64,000 nt of DNA from Aptenodytes patagonicus (lineage: Eukaryota; Chordata; Aves; Sphenisciformes; Spheniscidae): assembly GCF_965638725.1 (NCBI RefSeq), contig NC_134973.1:6196491-6260490 (forward strand), in the 5' to 3' direction. A model generated the notes under the pieces. It did not search any database, was not told the origin of the DNA, and saw nothing but the letters and a program-made list of their open reading frames with translations. Shown in pieces: positions 29,902 to 42,100 of this stretch. The position numbers were made by a program, and so were the translations under genes. Within the stretch, counting starts at the first letter, position 1, and the number at the start of each line of letters is the position of its first letter.

Positions 29902-32900
29902 CTGTAGAGAATGATGGACAGACAGGAAGACAAGAGAGGGATATTGTCATTTTGAGTGCACTTGGACCCCAACCCAAGGGCCTGGGCTGCCCAGACAGAC
30001 TGCGCCAGCAGCCAAGCTTAAACCAGGGACCTCAGGGTCCTGGAGAGCACTGCAGCCTCAGGGGAAGGAAAAAAAAAAAAACACACACAAAAAAAGAAGA
30101 AAGATTCTAGAGTCCTTGGGCTGTGACAGCCTCAAGAGAAGACTCAACAGCGTGTCCCCAGCATGACACACAGTCCCTAGCCCACAGGACATCTAGCCTC
30201 AGACTCTGGCATGCTCCAAGGATACAGTTAAAGCCCTCCCAACCTTGACCAAGAACAGAGGATGTTTTCATGTCAAGGAGCTGCTGCGGTTCCTGCTCAA
30301 AACCAAGGCTCCTCTCCTTGCACCCTGCTGGGATGGAGCAGGAATCCATGCTCCCCTGCAAACCCATGCCCACATCATAACAAGTCTGGACAAAATTAGG
30401 CCCATGCCAGCAGGGCCAGCCCAGCACTCACAGCCTCATTCCAGCAGGGCTGCAGCACTGCACATGGAGCAGCCTGCTCCCAGCATGCAGGGCACATCCC
30501 CAGGTCATGACTCCCCTGCCCAGCTCTGTCTCAAAGGCCAAAGGCACGGATTCACATCCCTCCAAACCCAAACTAAACATGCATCACGTACACGGATGAT
30601 GGAGTTCAGTTCTGGCGCCGTAACCTGCTTGGCTCGTTCAATGGCTCCCAGGACTTGCTGCTGATGCTGGTGTGGAGAGAACAGAGGAATTCAGGGTCAT
30701 TTCTGATCATCACAGGGAAGGAGAACAGGATCCCAGCCCTGCTGGATCTGACACACACATGTACTTTATCGCAGCTGCTAGCACCGAGATGTCAGGGCAC
30801 AGAGGCAGGCTGGTTAACCCCACAGCCGAAGACACCTGCACGCACTTTGTTTGTGACAAGGACCTTACACCACTGAGGCCCAACAGTAGTGAGGAGCAGG
30901 GAAGGAGGCACGCTTGTCTCATTGCTGTTCCTCACCACAGGGTTAAGCAGGTCCCCTCTTACTTCCATCCTTGTCCTGCTCTGCACAAGCTCAGCGATCC
31001 TTGGCCAGAAGGACTCTAAGGTGGGCAATGCCTCTCACCTACCCAGACCTGACACAAAACAAGACCCCCAACAAACAAAACAAGCCCTAAAATCAGAAGC
31101 TCTTGGGAAGCTCCCCACTCCTTGGGACACATCCCGGGTCCCACCTGCAGCAGCTGGAAGATGCTGCTGTGGAAGAGCCCGGCATGGCTGCTCCAAACAC
31201 AGGCAGGAAAAACAGCTGTATCACATACTTTAAAAAATAAAAGACAACTGTACTTGCTCCTCTGAGAGCACAAGGTCTCCGAACACCAGGCCTGTCCACC
31301 GCACTCCAGCAAGTGGATTTTTCTTTCCATCTTGGCAGCAGGACAGGGTTGGGGAGGGGGAAGGGGTTGCATTAAGATGCAAAAGGTTTAGTCATGGCTT
31401 AGTTATTAGGCAGCTCTGATCTGATCAGCAAGCCACTTTGTCTTCCCCGAGAACAGGTGGGTGAGAAAAAAAAAAAACACAGCCTGTCCCTCGACCCCCC
31501 AGTTAACCCAGACCAAGAAACACAGCCTCCATCCCACAGCTAGTCCTGACCAAAAAAACAACCATGAGAACAGCCATGGAGCTTAGCCTCTGTGGGGTTG
31601 TGTGGGGAGATGGACAGATACGGCACTAGAGGTGCTTCACCTTCCTCCTGCCTCAGGCAGCAACTCCCAATTAATTTCTCAGGGGAGTGGGAGGAGCCTA
31701 TCAGCTGCATTAATTAATGAAACAGAGGAACCAGATCTCAAGGAGAAGCCATATGGAGGTATTCTTTTTAAACATCCCCCTCCCCCAATTAGCTGCCCAA
31801 AGCTCCCACCACCCATGCAGAAGTGGCCAATGACTCAGGAATCATGGGCAAGAGAGAACAGAGCGGTCCACAGCCGCCAACAAAGGGCATGGACAGGCAC
31901 ATTAGCCACCGCACAGCACCTGGGGGGGCTGCTCAAAGGCCTCCAGGCCAAACTTGTCTTGAAGGGCTTGTCCCCGCACAGGGGCTGAGAGCAAGTGACA
32001 AGGTTTCCCAGACCAGGTGCGAGGAGCTGCCCACGTGGGAAGGCCATGGCGCCTCGCTGCCCCGCAGTGGGACAGGGGCCTCCGCTCCCCCCTGCCAACG
32101 TGCCCCTGAGCCAGAGCCGAGGCCAAGCTGGGTGACTCACCTCTTGCGAAAGGTAGGGCAGAACCTGTGCACAAATCCCATTTAGCCTCTTGACGATTTC
32201 AGCCTAGAAGGTGGGAAGAATGGAGAGAAAAGGCATCAGGCAGCTTGGGACTGACTACCCTCAGCACAGGCTGCCCCACCTTCCCCTTCCCCAGACAGGG
32301 CCCAAGTCCCTGAACAGCCCTAAGAAAACACACTCCTCCTGGAAAGATGCTGGCAGTGTCCTGGTGCCATGGGGGGTCACCTCACCCCCAAGGCCCCTCC
32401 CTACATAGTTAAATGAATCAATGCTGCTGACTGCGAAGAGCTGATTTTCAATATTCTCTTCCCTCTCCCGGTCTCCGACATTCATTTAACGAAGTCGGGA
32501 GTGACCAGAGAGGAAACTTATTATAGACCCAGGTGGGGATGTGTTGAATTACATTTGCTATGTGGGCACAGACACACGTGCTGCCGCCGCCGAGACCCCC
32601 GCTCTGCCCCAGAGACCAGCTGCTCAGCCTCCTTGGACTCCTGCTCCGCAAAGGTAAGTGTTTGCCCACTGCCAGCCTCCCTGTGGCTGAGGTGCAGGAC
32701 TGGGGCTATTCAGGGAGACCACAGGGACTGGGCAGCTTCTTCGCTAGCCTCATACAAGCAGGTGGCAAGTTTTGGGGTGTTAAATGCTTTTCTCCTGGGA
32801 AAGAGTAAAGCTACCAGCCCTTTGCAAATCACTTCCCAATGGAGTCAAAAGACAGAGCCCAAGGGTTTAGGCATGCACCAAAACCGGCCAAGGGGACCCC

Positions 32901-35900
32901 ACCAGCACCACATGGGAGCGGACTAGACTGGGAGACAGTTCATGAGACAGCAGTGAGGATTCACGGCTCAGATCCTTTACCATGATGCAGGTTTTCCCAG
33001 GGAAGCCAGTCTCGTGGGCTTACCAACGAGGGCGATGGGATTGGAGGCACCAAGTGCCTTTGTGGGGAGCAGAATTGTGCTAAGAGGCTTATAACTGAGC
33101 CACAACACACAGATGACTCTGTGACTGGAAGCTGAAGCCAGATAGAGTCAGGCTCAGAGGAGGCTCATGTTGTTAACAGCACAGGTAATTAGCCACTGGG
33201 GATAATTAACAACTTAATTGCCAACTGGGGTTAAACCACAGCACCACCAGTGGGGGTATTGAACAAACTTATCCAGGCTGCAGCAGTGTCCATCACAAGG
33301 AGGCTTTCTTAGAAGGTCTGCCATCGTATTACCTAATCACAGCTTAAGAGAAGTGCTCTCTGGTCCAACTACATCCCACCTTCCTGGATACTGGGGAAGG
33401 TGGCAGGGCCAGAAACCCACCCGGGGCCTGGGAGGAGGGTTGGGAGGGACACGGGGTCATCTTCTGCCCTCCACCCTGGGCTCACATCTGCTGACCAACT
33501 CAGCCACAGCTCCACACCGTGCCTGCACTGTCTTGTTCAGTGCTTAAATATCTGTTCAGGCCCTGGGGAGAACCAGAGCATGCCTGCAGCCCAGGGTGGG
33601 AGCCCTCAGTCCAGCAATGCGATCCAGAGAGGTGGGGGATCCCTGCATTTTGAAGGCAGCTCTGACATTTTACAGGCTCATGGCACTTCTAGTTCCCGAA
33701 ATACCACTGCAAAGGTGGGCAGAGGGCAAAGCATGGCAGACAACCCACCCTCCCCAGGAATTAGAGCACTTGGAAATGCCTTCCCCCTACCTGTTTGTGC
33801 ATTTCAATATTCAGCCCATAGGACATCTCGTAATACTGTAGAGTGGGGGAGAAGAGAACAAAAGAAATTGTAAGTCAAGTCTCCATCAGGTAAAGAGGCT
33901 CCACACAGCAGTGCTGGGAACTACTACTGCTTTCCTAGCAAGGTCTTCTACAAAGGCTGGGCAAGGATGGAAGGAGAGAAGAAGCCGGCCCTAGGAAACA
34001 AAGAGAGCAGGAGGCAAACACAGAGACCCTCTCCAGGTCTAAGGCAGAAGCACCAAGCCCAGGTGCTCCCTGCCCACCCTGCTCCAGCCTCACACTGCTG
34101 CAGACAGAGACCTGGGAACTTGCTGACTGGGCCCCATGCAACACCCCTCACAGACACCTTTCAGCAGTCTGCAACAAGGTGAGAGTGAGTGATGCTGCTT
34201 CAAACCTGGAAAAAAAACCCTCAGGGCTCCACAGACTTCGATATCCACAGCCAAAAGAGAGGCAGCCTGACTCTACAAGCATTGCCTGGCCAATATCCTA
34301 AAGCCCACATAGCTGCTTCAGCAGCAAATGGAAGTGATCACAACTGGGCTTCATCTAGCAAGTAACACATCCAGCTGCACACAGCTCCAGCTGTTTGGGA
34401 AGAAGCTGTGTGGAAAAAAAAGCCACACGCAAAAAAACCCACCCAGAAAACCCCCGCACAGCAGCAACAGGCAGCTACAGTGCAATCTATTGGCAGGAGA
34501 AGCTAATTCCTGACCCCTGGAAGAAGCTGTTTTAAGGCTGATGTTTGAGAGTTTAGAAATCTCCTCCCTCAGCTTGCAGGCTGCAATTCTCATTCTTCCG
34601 AAGGGAAAGAAAAATCCACATCTGCGCCCATTTAATTCAAGGAGATGATCACTGGCGTTTTGGTACCGACACCACAAGTCTGAGAAGCGCCCAGCTTGGT
34701 ATCGCCACGATCTCAGCCTGCTCTAACACCACTGCTGGCTCTCGAGGCTTCTTTGCATTCTGAAGACTAAGCAGGAAGCAGGAGCTCGACCCCAAGCTGC
34801 TAATTGTGACTTATTCAAAAATCGGAGCAGCTGTAGCAGCTTTGCACATTCACAGAAACCCTCCTCTCTGCTTCCTGTGACTCGCTGTGGTGGGGAACGA
34901 CAGCAGCTCTGTGCGACTCCAGCTCAGCCATGCAGACAAGGCAGGAGCTGCTGCGCCTGTAAAGCCTCAAGTGCTGCACAACAAGCAATAGCCCTTCCCC
35001 TCTGCCGCCGACAGTAACCTGAATCAATTCTGGTGACTGTCAGCATTAAGGAGGGGGGGGGGGGGGGAATCTCAGCCGCACCTGGAGATGAGAGTCTCCA
35101 TACAGGCTGCAAGGCCCAGGAAGCAATCATTTATCAGTGAGAATGGGCAGGCTTCCGCATTAATATACAAGGAAAGCTGTGATCTCTTCTCCTTGGTCCC
35201 AGCCCCAAGCACGCCTTGCTCCCCACAGCCTTGGAGTCTGGACACACGGGTAGTACAGGAGGATGGAGGGGCCAGCTCCCTCATTTCTGGTTTTAAAGCC
35301 CTAACTCTCCTCTGAAGAGCTGCTGTATTAATTTCTACACCTTATCTCTTCCTTCCAGGGCAGGTGCAGCAGCTGGCAAGCAGGCACCACCTCATCTTTA
35401 TGGACAGTATCAAAACCTCCTGTTAACTCCTTGATAGGAAAGGAACAGACAACAGCCTTGCCTGGCATCCCTCCCCTCTGCTACAAGGGCTCTTCCATGT
35501 GTGGGAAGACAGAGGCATTACCTGGTAGGCAAACCATCACCCTGCCTACAAGAACATGGCTGTTTCCTGGCGGATTTCTCTTTAGAGAGTTATGGCTAAG
35601 CCTGCTGCCCGTGTGTGGCACTATGTCTCATGCCTTTACCAGGCACTGCCCTGGGATTTGCACACTTTGTGCTGGGACACATGCACCTGTGAGACATGCT
35701 AGCACTTTGCACCGCGGCTCTGCAAGGCTGCTGGGGTCACGAGAAGGTGCAGAGGATTTAGCTCTCACACAGCAGCTGGTTTCTGCTTCCAACTCCCACC
35801 AGGCTTGTGACATTTCCCAGCTTCATGACTTCTCAGAGCACTGCTTTGTCTTTCACTGGCCATGACTCTCCCGAAGTCCCCAGATGCCTGCACACCAGCT

Positions 35901-38521
35901 CCCTGCAGCTCCTTCTCAGGTGCGTAAGAGCTGTCACTTCCCCCAGGGCACAGGGAGTATGGTCAAGCAGCCAGCGGCAAGGCCAAGGACCTCATCACCA
36001 CCCATCAAGCAATCAGTCACTGGGCCCATCAGTTTTCTATGTCCAACAATTCTCTGCTACTTCCCTGCATTTCAACAATCCACTGCATGCAGACAACACG
36101 AAATATAAAAAGCCCCGCTTTCAGAAAAGCCAATGCCAGCCTTGCCTAGAGACCTGCCACTCCACAGGGTGAAGGCTCCCTGCCAGCCAAAACCCAGGCA
36201 CAGGCACCTGCTCACCGCTGGCGTCCCCACCCACGTGCTCTTAGCTGCCAGGGCCAGTCCTTACCATGACGTAGTGACGCTGCATCTCCGATTTCTCACT
36301 GGCTAGTTTGTCGCATTCCAACTTCAAGCTGAAAAGCCAGAAAACAGTAAGAAAACCACAAACAGGAGGTGAGAGAGTTGATCGTCATGGAGCAGCTGCT
36401 TCCTGCGCAGCCCCATCCTGGCCAAGCTGGGTTCTTGGATACCACCATCCAGATTCCAAGGGGCGGTCGGAGCTGGGCCACGCTGTGCTGGCACAGTAGC
36501 GACCGCAACAGAGCCTGCTCCTACCTTCCCAGCCAGAGTCCCACCAACATATTCAGGAGAAGCAGCACAAGGCTACCCACCAGCTAGACATCAACCTCCC
36601 CCAGGCAAATCCTTTCGGCAGGAAGCAGAAAGCTGGGCAGAAGCAGAGGTGGCTGCCCAGGGAGGGGTTTGCCTTTCCTCAGCTGATTGCTGGCAGCTGC
36701 GGACAGCTTCTAGCACGGGCCTGTCTGCAGCACTCAAGAGATGCTCCAATACAACTTCAAAACCAAAGCCAGATCTATTTCTGGATGGTGGTGGGGAGGC
36801 CCAAGTGCAGCACATCCCTCCAGAAGAAAGGATTTTTTTCTCTCCCCTAGGTTCTTCACACCCTTCAGAGAAAGTGCTGCTGCTCCCAGTGTTTTACGAG
36901 ACTCCAACTCACCAGCCGAGCAACTGCAGCCAGCATGTGCTGTGGTTTTATGTTTCAAACAAGAAACAGCTTCACCTACACAAAATCTGCTTCTTCTTGA
37001 GCAGATTAAGTCCAAGGGGGTGGAGTGGGAGGACAGCCTCTCTTCCAGCGGGCATGTTTCTTGGGCTCCCCTACTCCCTTGCTGGCACTGCCCAGAGACA
37101 TGGGGACACCAGGAAATAGCCATTTCCCAGCAGTTTTTCTGCCTGCTCCTGCCAGAACAACACCACCGCAAACCTGTGACCCAGCCACCCGGCAGAGCCC
37201 AGGCTGGGAGAAGGCAGACAGGGAAGTTGCAGCTGCATGGCACCGAGGCACACGCCACAGACAGTGCCTCACAGCCTGCCGAGCCACGGCAGAGGGCATC
37301 ACCCAGTCGATTTAACCCAAGAGCTTCACATTTATTTCAGATACGCACACACACAAAGCAACAGACTGTCACAAGCCAGCTTTCGGGTCAGCAAAAGTAT
37401 TTCCACACACACCCACAGAAAAGCAGAAGCTTTTGGATTTAAGTGCTCCCTGCAGCATTCGCCGTCCAAGAATGGCAGCCAGCAAGAAGAACCGAGGAAA
37501 ACTCCCAGCAAGACACGGGAGGCCTGGCAAGCCTCCGCACAGTCCTGGCTGAGCAGTGCTCAGAGGAAAGACCTTGGCTGGAGAGGGAAGACACATGTTC
37601 TCCTCGCTGGGCTCCGAAGTGGACGCAACTAATCCCCTGACTTAGGTCCTCCTCTAGCCAAAGGTGACCTAAGCTACGTGACCAGGTCCCCTCCTTGGTG
37701 TTCCGCACAGCACAGTGAAGCAACGAAGCAGAAGAATCAGAGTGATTCTTGCATGTCGTGCCACTGCCTGCCAGCCCAGCGGAGGCTGCGGGGCAGACCC
37801 AGGCCGGGCCCAGTGGCGCACGGGAGCACATACCTGTGGTACTGGGCCTGCAGGAGCTGGAACTCATCCTTGATGCGGTCGCAGGAGTCAGAGGTCGTGA
37901 ACTTTAGCTGCTGCGGCAGGTGAGAGGAGCCCTTGAACAACAGGAGACAGTGCTGGTCGCCGGGGGCAGGCAGCCTGCTCGTCCCACCCGCGCAGCTGCC
38001 CCGAGCCCGCCCTAGTCCCGTCGCCCCGGCCAAGGCCGGGACGCCTCACCTCGCACCGGGGGCAGAGCCCCTGCAAGGGCAGGCCGGCAAGAGGGTCGGC
38101 GGGGCACGCCGAGGGCCGGCGCGCTCAGGCCCGGGACGCGCCCAAGGTCACCCGTGGGGCCGCTGGCGCCCGGGCCCTTCCCCGGGCGCTGCCTCCGGCC
38201 TCACCGCCCCTCGGCACCGCCGGCGGCCGGGGCGGCTCCGCCGGCGCGGGGCCCGGCCAGGGCTGCGGGGGCGGGGAGACCCCCGCCCCCTCGCTGCTGG
38301 CGGCGGGAGGCGCTCGGTCACCTCGGCCCCGCCGGGGCCGCCACAGGGAGACCGGGCAAACCCGACGCCGCGACGCGCCCCCGCGCCGGGCCGGCCCGCG
38401 GCCCCCGTCGCCCCCCGGTGCTCGGCCCGGCCCCGCCCCGCGGCCTCGCCGCCGCCCCGGCCGCGCGGGGCTCCCGCGCCCGGCCGCGCCGTACCGAGTG
38501 CCGGCTTTGTGGAAACATCAT
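29680..38521 (-). CDS. TLE5: TLE5 (AES), short Groucho-family co-regulator, complete coding region in 7 exons
   Basis: Amino-terminal enhancer of split: a Groucho paralogue with only the Q oligomerisation domain (residues about 1-124) and a GP-like region (125-197). It has no CcN, SP or WD40 region. It joins TLE tetramers and is described as a modulator, often antagonistic, of Groucho repression and as a partner of NF-kappa-B p65. Spliced length is 594 nt, 197 residues, the recalled human length. Start MMFPQSRHS and end DGEKSD match human AES almost exactly. All seven exons have GT/AG junctions in frame; introns are 0.56-2.4 kb. Q-domain exons equal those of TLE2 in size, and it lies head-to-tail 9 kb upstream of TLE2, as expected for an old tandem duplication followed by loss of the WD40 half. 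Confidence 0.97.
29902..30591 (-). other. TLE5: TLE5 intron 6
   Basis: 690 nt with an A-rich stretch near 30,069-30,100 and no other recognisable element. Confidence 0.55.
30592..30666 (-). CDS. TLE5: TLE5 coding exon 6 (Q domain)
   Basis: 75 nt, residues 100-124, [20 protein letters not shown] ending NSIIR. The donor is CGT followed by GTACGT, less common than GTAAGT but canonical GT. Confidence 0.96.
30667..32140 (-). other. TLE5: TLE5 intron 5
   Basis: 1.5 kb, no exon. It contains an AT-rich ATTAATTAAT element near 31,710 and a poly-A run near 31,467. Confidence 0.5.
32141..32203 (-). CDS. TLE5: TLE5 coding exon 5 (Q domain)
   Basis: 63 nt, residues 79-99, [18 protein letters not shown] plus SQE. 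Confidence 0.97.
32204..33790 (-). other. TLE5: TLE5 intron 4
   Basis: 1.6 kb without exons. It contains a dense cluster of TAATT/TTAAC motifs at about 33,170-33,240. Confidence 0.5.
33791..33835 (-). CDS. TLE5: TLE5 coding exon 4 (Q domain)
   Basis: 45 nt, residues 64-78, [15 protein letters not shown], the same peptide as the TLE2 counterpart. Confidence 0.97.
33836..36264 (-). other. TLE5: TLE5 intron 3
   Basis: The longest TLE5 intron, 2.4 kb. It contains a G15 run at 35,053-35,067. No exon or named repeat recognised. Confidence 0.5.
35053..35067 (+). repeat. Poly-G run (15 nt)
   Basis: Fifteen consecutive G residues on the plus strand, so C on the TLE5 transcript. Confidence 0.85.
36265..36328 (-). 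CDS. TLE5: TLE5 coding exon 3 (Q domain)
   Basis: 64 nt, residues 42-63, encoding [20 protein letters not shown] plus M after a split serine codon. Confidence 0.97.
36329..37833 (-). other. TLE5: TLE5 intron 2
   Basis: 1.5 kb. No exon or named repeat recognised. Confidence 0.5.
37834..37931 (-). CDS. TLE5: TLE5 coding exon 2 (Q domain)
   Basis: 98 nt, residues 10-42: [20 protein letters not shown] then [12 protein letters not shown]. Same size and phases as TLE2 exon 2. Confidence 0.97.
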
Positions 38522-39100
38522 GTCAGGCTGCGGCTCGGCCCCCGCACGAAGCGGCCCGGTGCCGGTGCCGCCGCCCGCTCCCCGTGCCGGCGCCGCCGCC
38601 TTTGTCCGCACCGGGCCCGGCCGCCCCGGCCCCGCGGCCGCCCCGCCCCGGCCGCGCCGCTCGCCCCGCGCCGCTCCCGCCGCCGGCGCCTATTGTCTAA
38701 TGGCGGCTGCGGCTCCGGCTCCGTCCTGCGGCTGCTCGGCACCACCTGCCGCCGCCGCCTCCCCGGGCCGGGCGGGCCCACGGCCGCCCCCGCCCCCGCC
38801 GGTCCCCGCCCCCGCCGCGCGGCGCCGGCGGCCGCGGGCACCGGCCCGGGCCGGGCTGCGGGCGGCCCTGCCCGCTGCGGGCGGCGCGGGGCTCGGCCGG
38901 GCCGCGGGAGCTGAGCGGGGGCCCAGGCCGGGTCCGGCGCGCCGGGCAGAGGTCCCGCGCGGCCGCCCGGCTCCCCCCCGCGCTGTCGGGCGCGGCAGGG
39001 CACGGGGCTGGGGCGGGACGGGCCTTTCCCCACCGGCGTCTCCTCCCTGTGCCCTGGTCCCCGCGGCCCCGAGGTACCTGGGCCCTCACCCTCCCTGAGC
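37950..39100. promoter_or_regulatory. TLE5: TLE5 CpG-island promoter
   Basis: CpG-dense DNA over intron 1, exon 1 and about 600 bp upstream. A YY1-like AATGGCGGC lies at 38,699-38,707, about 180 bp upstream of the start codon, beside a short AT-rich break (TATTGTCTAATG) in otherwise pure GC sequence. This is a plausible start-site region. No TATA box seen. Confidence 0.75.
38495..38521 (-). CDS. TLE5: TLE5 coding exon 1
   Basis: 27 nt, MMFPQSRHS. Two consecutive ATG codons are present; the first is chosen to match the human N-terminus MMFPQ. The donor is GTACGG. Confidence 0.93.
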
Positions 39101-42100
39101 CCTGGCCGTTGCAGTCCTGCCGGGGCTGCCCGTCCCCCCGCACCCTCCCGGGGCTGCGGGCTGTAGGATGTCGCTCCCCTTTCCCCAGGCCCCTCCTCGC
39201 CGCCCGTGCCGAGGCAGGACCCCAGACTCAACACCAGCTGCAGCGGAGGTGTGGAGCGCTGCCCCGCGGGGCCCGAGGTCCAAGGCGCAGCCGGCTGAGC
39301 CACCGCAGCAGTTCTTTGCAGAGGTCTTGTGTTTACCCTGGACTGGGGTAACTGTGGGACTGAAGTCTGGCAGAGGTTTGCAGGGCAAACCTTGGTACCT
39401 GCAGGCCCTGGCACCAGGTCAGGGGAGCTCGGTCTCGCTGTGGGATGAGGCTTCTTGCTTTTTGCAGCTCTCTTGCTTAGAAGACCCTTGGCCTACCCAG
39501 TAAAGATAATTCCTGTGGCTCCTGGCATTGCATCTTTATTATGTGGTGTTGGAGGGAAGGGGAAGCTCTACTGTTAGTGAAGCCACCGCTCCAGTTTCTT
39601 ACAGGTGACACCACAGGATCTGAACCATGCTGGCAGTGCAGGAAATGCCATCAGATGCAGCTCATTTTCACATCCTTCCCCAAGCGGGAGAACAGGGTTT
39701 GTTTACACAGGGGTTTTGTTTTGCTTTATTTCAGCCCTGCCTTTGCTGAGTACAAGGGAAGGCAAAGGCAAGGGAATTCACCTGCAACTGGCCCCAAACA
39801 AACCTCCCATCTCTAAACAATGGAAAACTCTGCTCTGGATGCAAACTTTGGTCCTAAACCTGCTGCCTGAGGAGCAGACCCTGCAGTTTGTGTCCTGGGG
39901 GATAGATTGCATCCCCACAGAGAGCAGAGAGGTGGGGAATTTAGCCACAGACTGTTGCTGGAAGGACTTTGTTGCCATGGGGCCTCTTGAAAGCCACACA
40001 CATAAATGTGGCTGAGCTGAGGCAGGATCAGGTCCTTGGAAGCTAGCTTGAGAATAACAGGCAGGAATACGGCTGGCATGTGTGAGCGCACAGGGAGCTT
40101 TCATCAATTTCAGATGCTGCTCTGTGTCTGTCTTTAAAAATCAGTACATTTTCTGATTAAAAATAAAACCCTACACGTCATGACTCCAGCAATGCAGGCT
40201 GGGCTGTTGTATTTATTTTTAAAGAGAACAATATAACAGCTGGGTTATTGTGACACCTCCTGCATATTGTGCAGTAGCTTTTTCACTTCAGCATCTCCAT
40301 ATTAGTGAAAACTGTGACAGCTTCATGCCAAGGATTATTAATAGTGCAGGCAGGCTTTATGTCCCCGCAGAATAAGGGTTGGAAAACAGGGTAGACAGTT
40401 TCCCTCCAGCTGGTCAGCACCCTGGTCCCCTTTTTACATGTAGAGAAACTGACCCACCCTAGCTTGGGCTTTGCACAAGGGCAGTGAGATACAGTTTGTA
40501 ATTGGTGTGTGCAGGAGACCAGACTAGGTCACCGCTGCCTCCTTGCAAAGCTAAGGCCTGCCTCTCTGGTGAGCTCTACCTTTGGTGGGAGGCACTGGAG
40601 CAAGTCTGGAGCATGTCTTGTGTTCCCTGCCAGGCTTGTCACCTTGCTGCCATGTGGGAGAAGGAAGGGACAATGGGATGCAGAAGGGTTTGGCCCTCAG
40701 CTAAGTGATGATTCAGATATGCAGTGCCTGGGTTGAGAGCTTTACCATCCCTGGCCCCCAGCACAGAACAGACTGGCCTTGCAGGTAATAGTCCCCATTC
40801 CATTATAGGAATTAGGTATCTATTACAGAGATGATTATGTTAAGTGCAGAAGAAATGTGCAGCATGCAAATGCTGTACTTTAAATCACGTGTTCGAAATC
40901 AGGGGCTGTGGGCTCCCTCCTGTACTCTGCAGCGGGAGTGCTGGTGCAAGGTCCATCACTGTGAGCCCATGCATGTGGCCACTGAGAAGCTTCTGGGCTG
41001 GGCCAGCTCATCCCAAGGGGAGCACCGGAGCTTGGGATCCTCTTGCACGGCTGCTGCCTGCGAGGTTTGCACCATTCAGACCACTCCTGCTTCATTTGCA
41101 GAAGGGCTCCCGTGTTGTTCTAAGAAGTTACTCCTTTTAGTTAAAAAAACCCTTTGAGCATATGTGTGGGCCGGGAGGCTCATGTTTACTGCTAGTTTGG
41201 AAGAACAGATTATGTGTATTCCTGCAGCAGCTAAAGACCTAAACCACAATGTCAACTGCCCTGTGCAACATGTCGTACATGCACATAAGAAGAGATGGCC
41301 CCTAAATACACAGCAGGTTGTTTGTCCCATTTTACAGACTTTGCCCACATTAGAGATGCTGAAGGATCATCTGGTGTGCTGTGCCTGCAGAGCGGTTGCT
41401 GCCTGTTAATATCTTCCCATCCAGAATATTGCAGGGGTTGGTCATGATGCAGAGCAGGACAAACTTTGAGATGAGATCTCCAGAGTGGATGGATGCCTTA
41501 TCAGTCCCCTCAGGTAAGACAAGGAGGGCAGCCGGGGCCAAAGGCGCATTCTTTACCCAACGGTGGCTGCCTTTTAGCACAGCTATGTACACACTTCTGT
41601 GAGAGACTCAGGAATATCTGTCTGCCTCCAAGCCAGGTAGCATCTCTGCTCTCCTTTTCCGGCTCACCCCTTCATTGCTCATCTAGATATTATAATTTCT
41701 TCTTTAACTTGAATGAAATTTTTTCCAGCTGAGATAAAGCAGCAAAGTTGCCACATAGCAACCTGAAACAACAGGTATTCCTAATGATGGTACTGCCAGA
41801 GCCATGAAGCATTTGTCCTTGATACAAACAGGACCGGGCTCTTCCTGTGGTTGATGGAATTCTTTAAACAACAATAATAATTACAAGAGTAGATTGAACT
41901 TCCCAGAAGATGAGGCAGAGGCACTCTTCCTGGGCCCCGGGCTGCCAGTATGAAGTTTTCTTCAGCTCAGCAGCATGCACCCTCCATGGCTTTGCCACAC
42001 AGCCCCCCAGCTCAGACCCCAGCCTCCAGAAAGGGCTTGCAGTCCCTCTCCAAGGCATGTAACAGGGGGAATGGCTGGGCAGCCGCACTGCCAGCTCGCT

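Noticed and set aside
33186-33230. CRISPR-like or tandem repeat array
   Set aside because: Only two imperfect 16-bp units exist, in the intron of a vertebrate gene. No array, and no bacterial features anywhere in the window.
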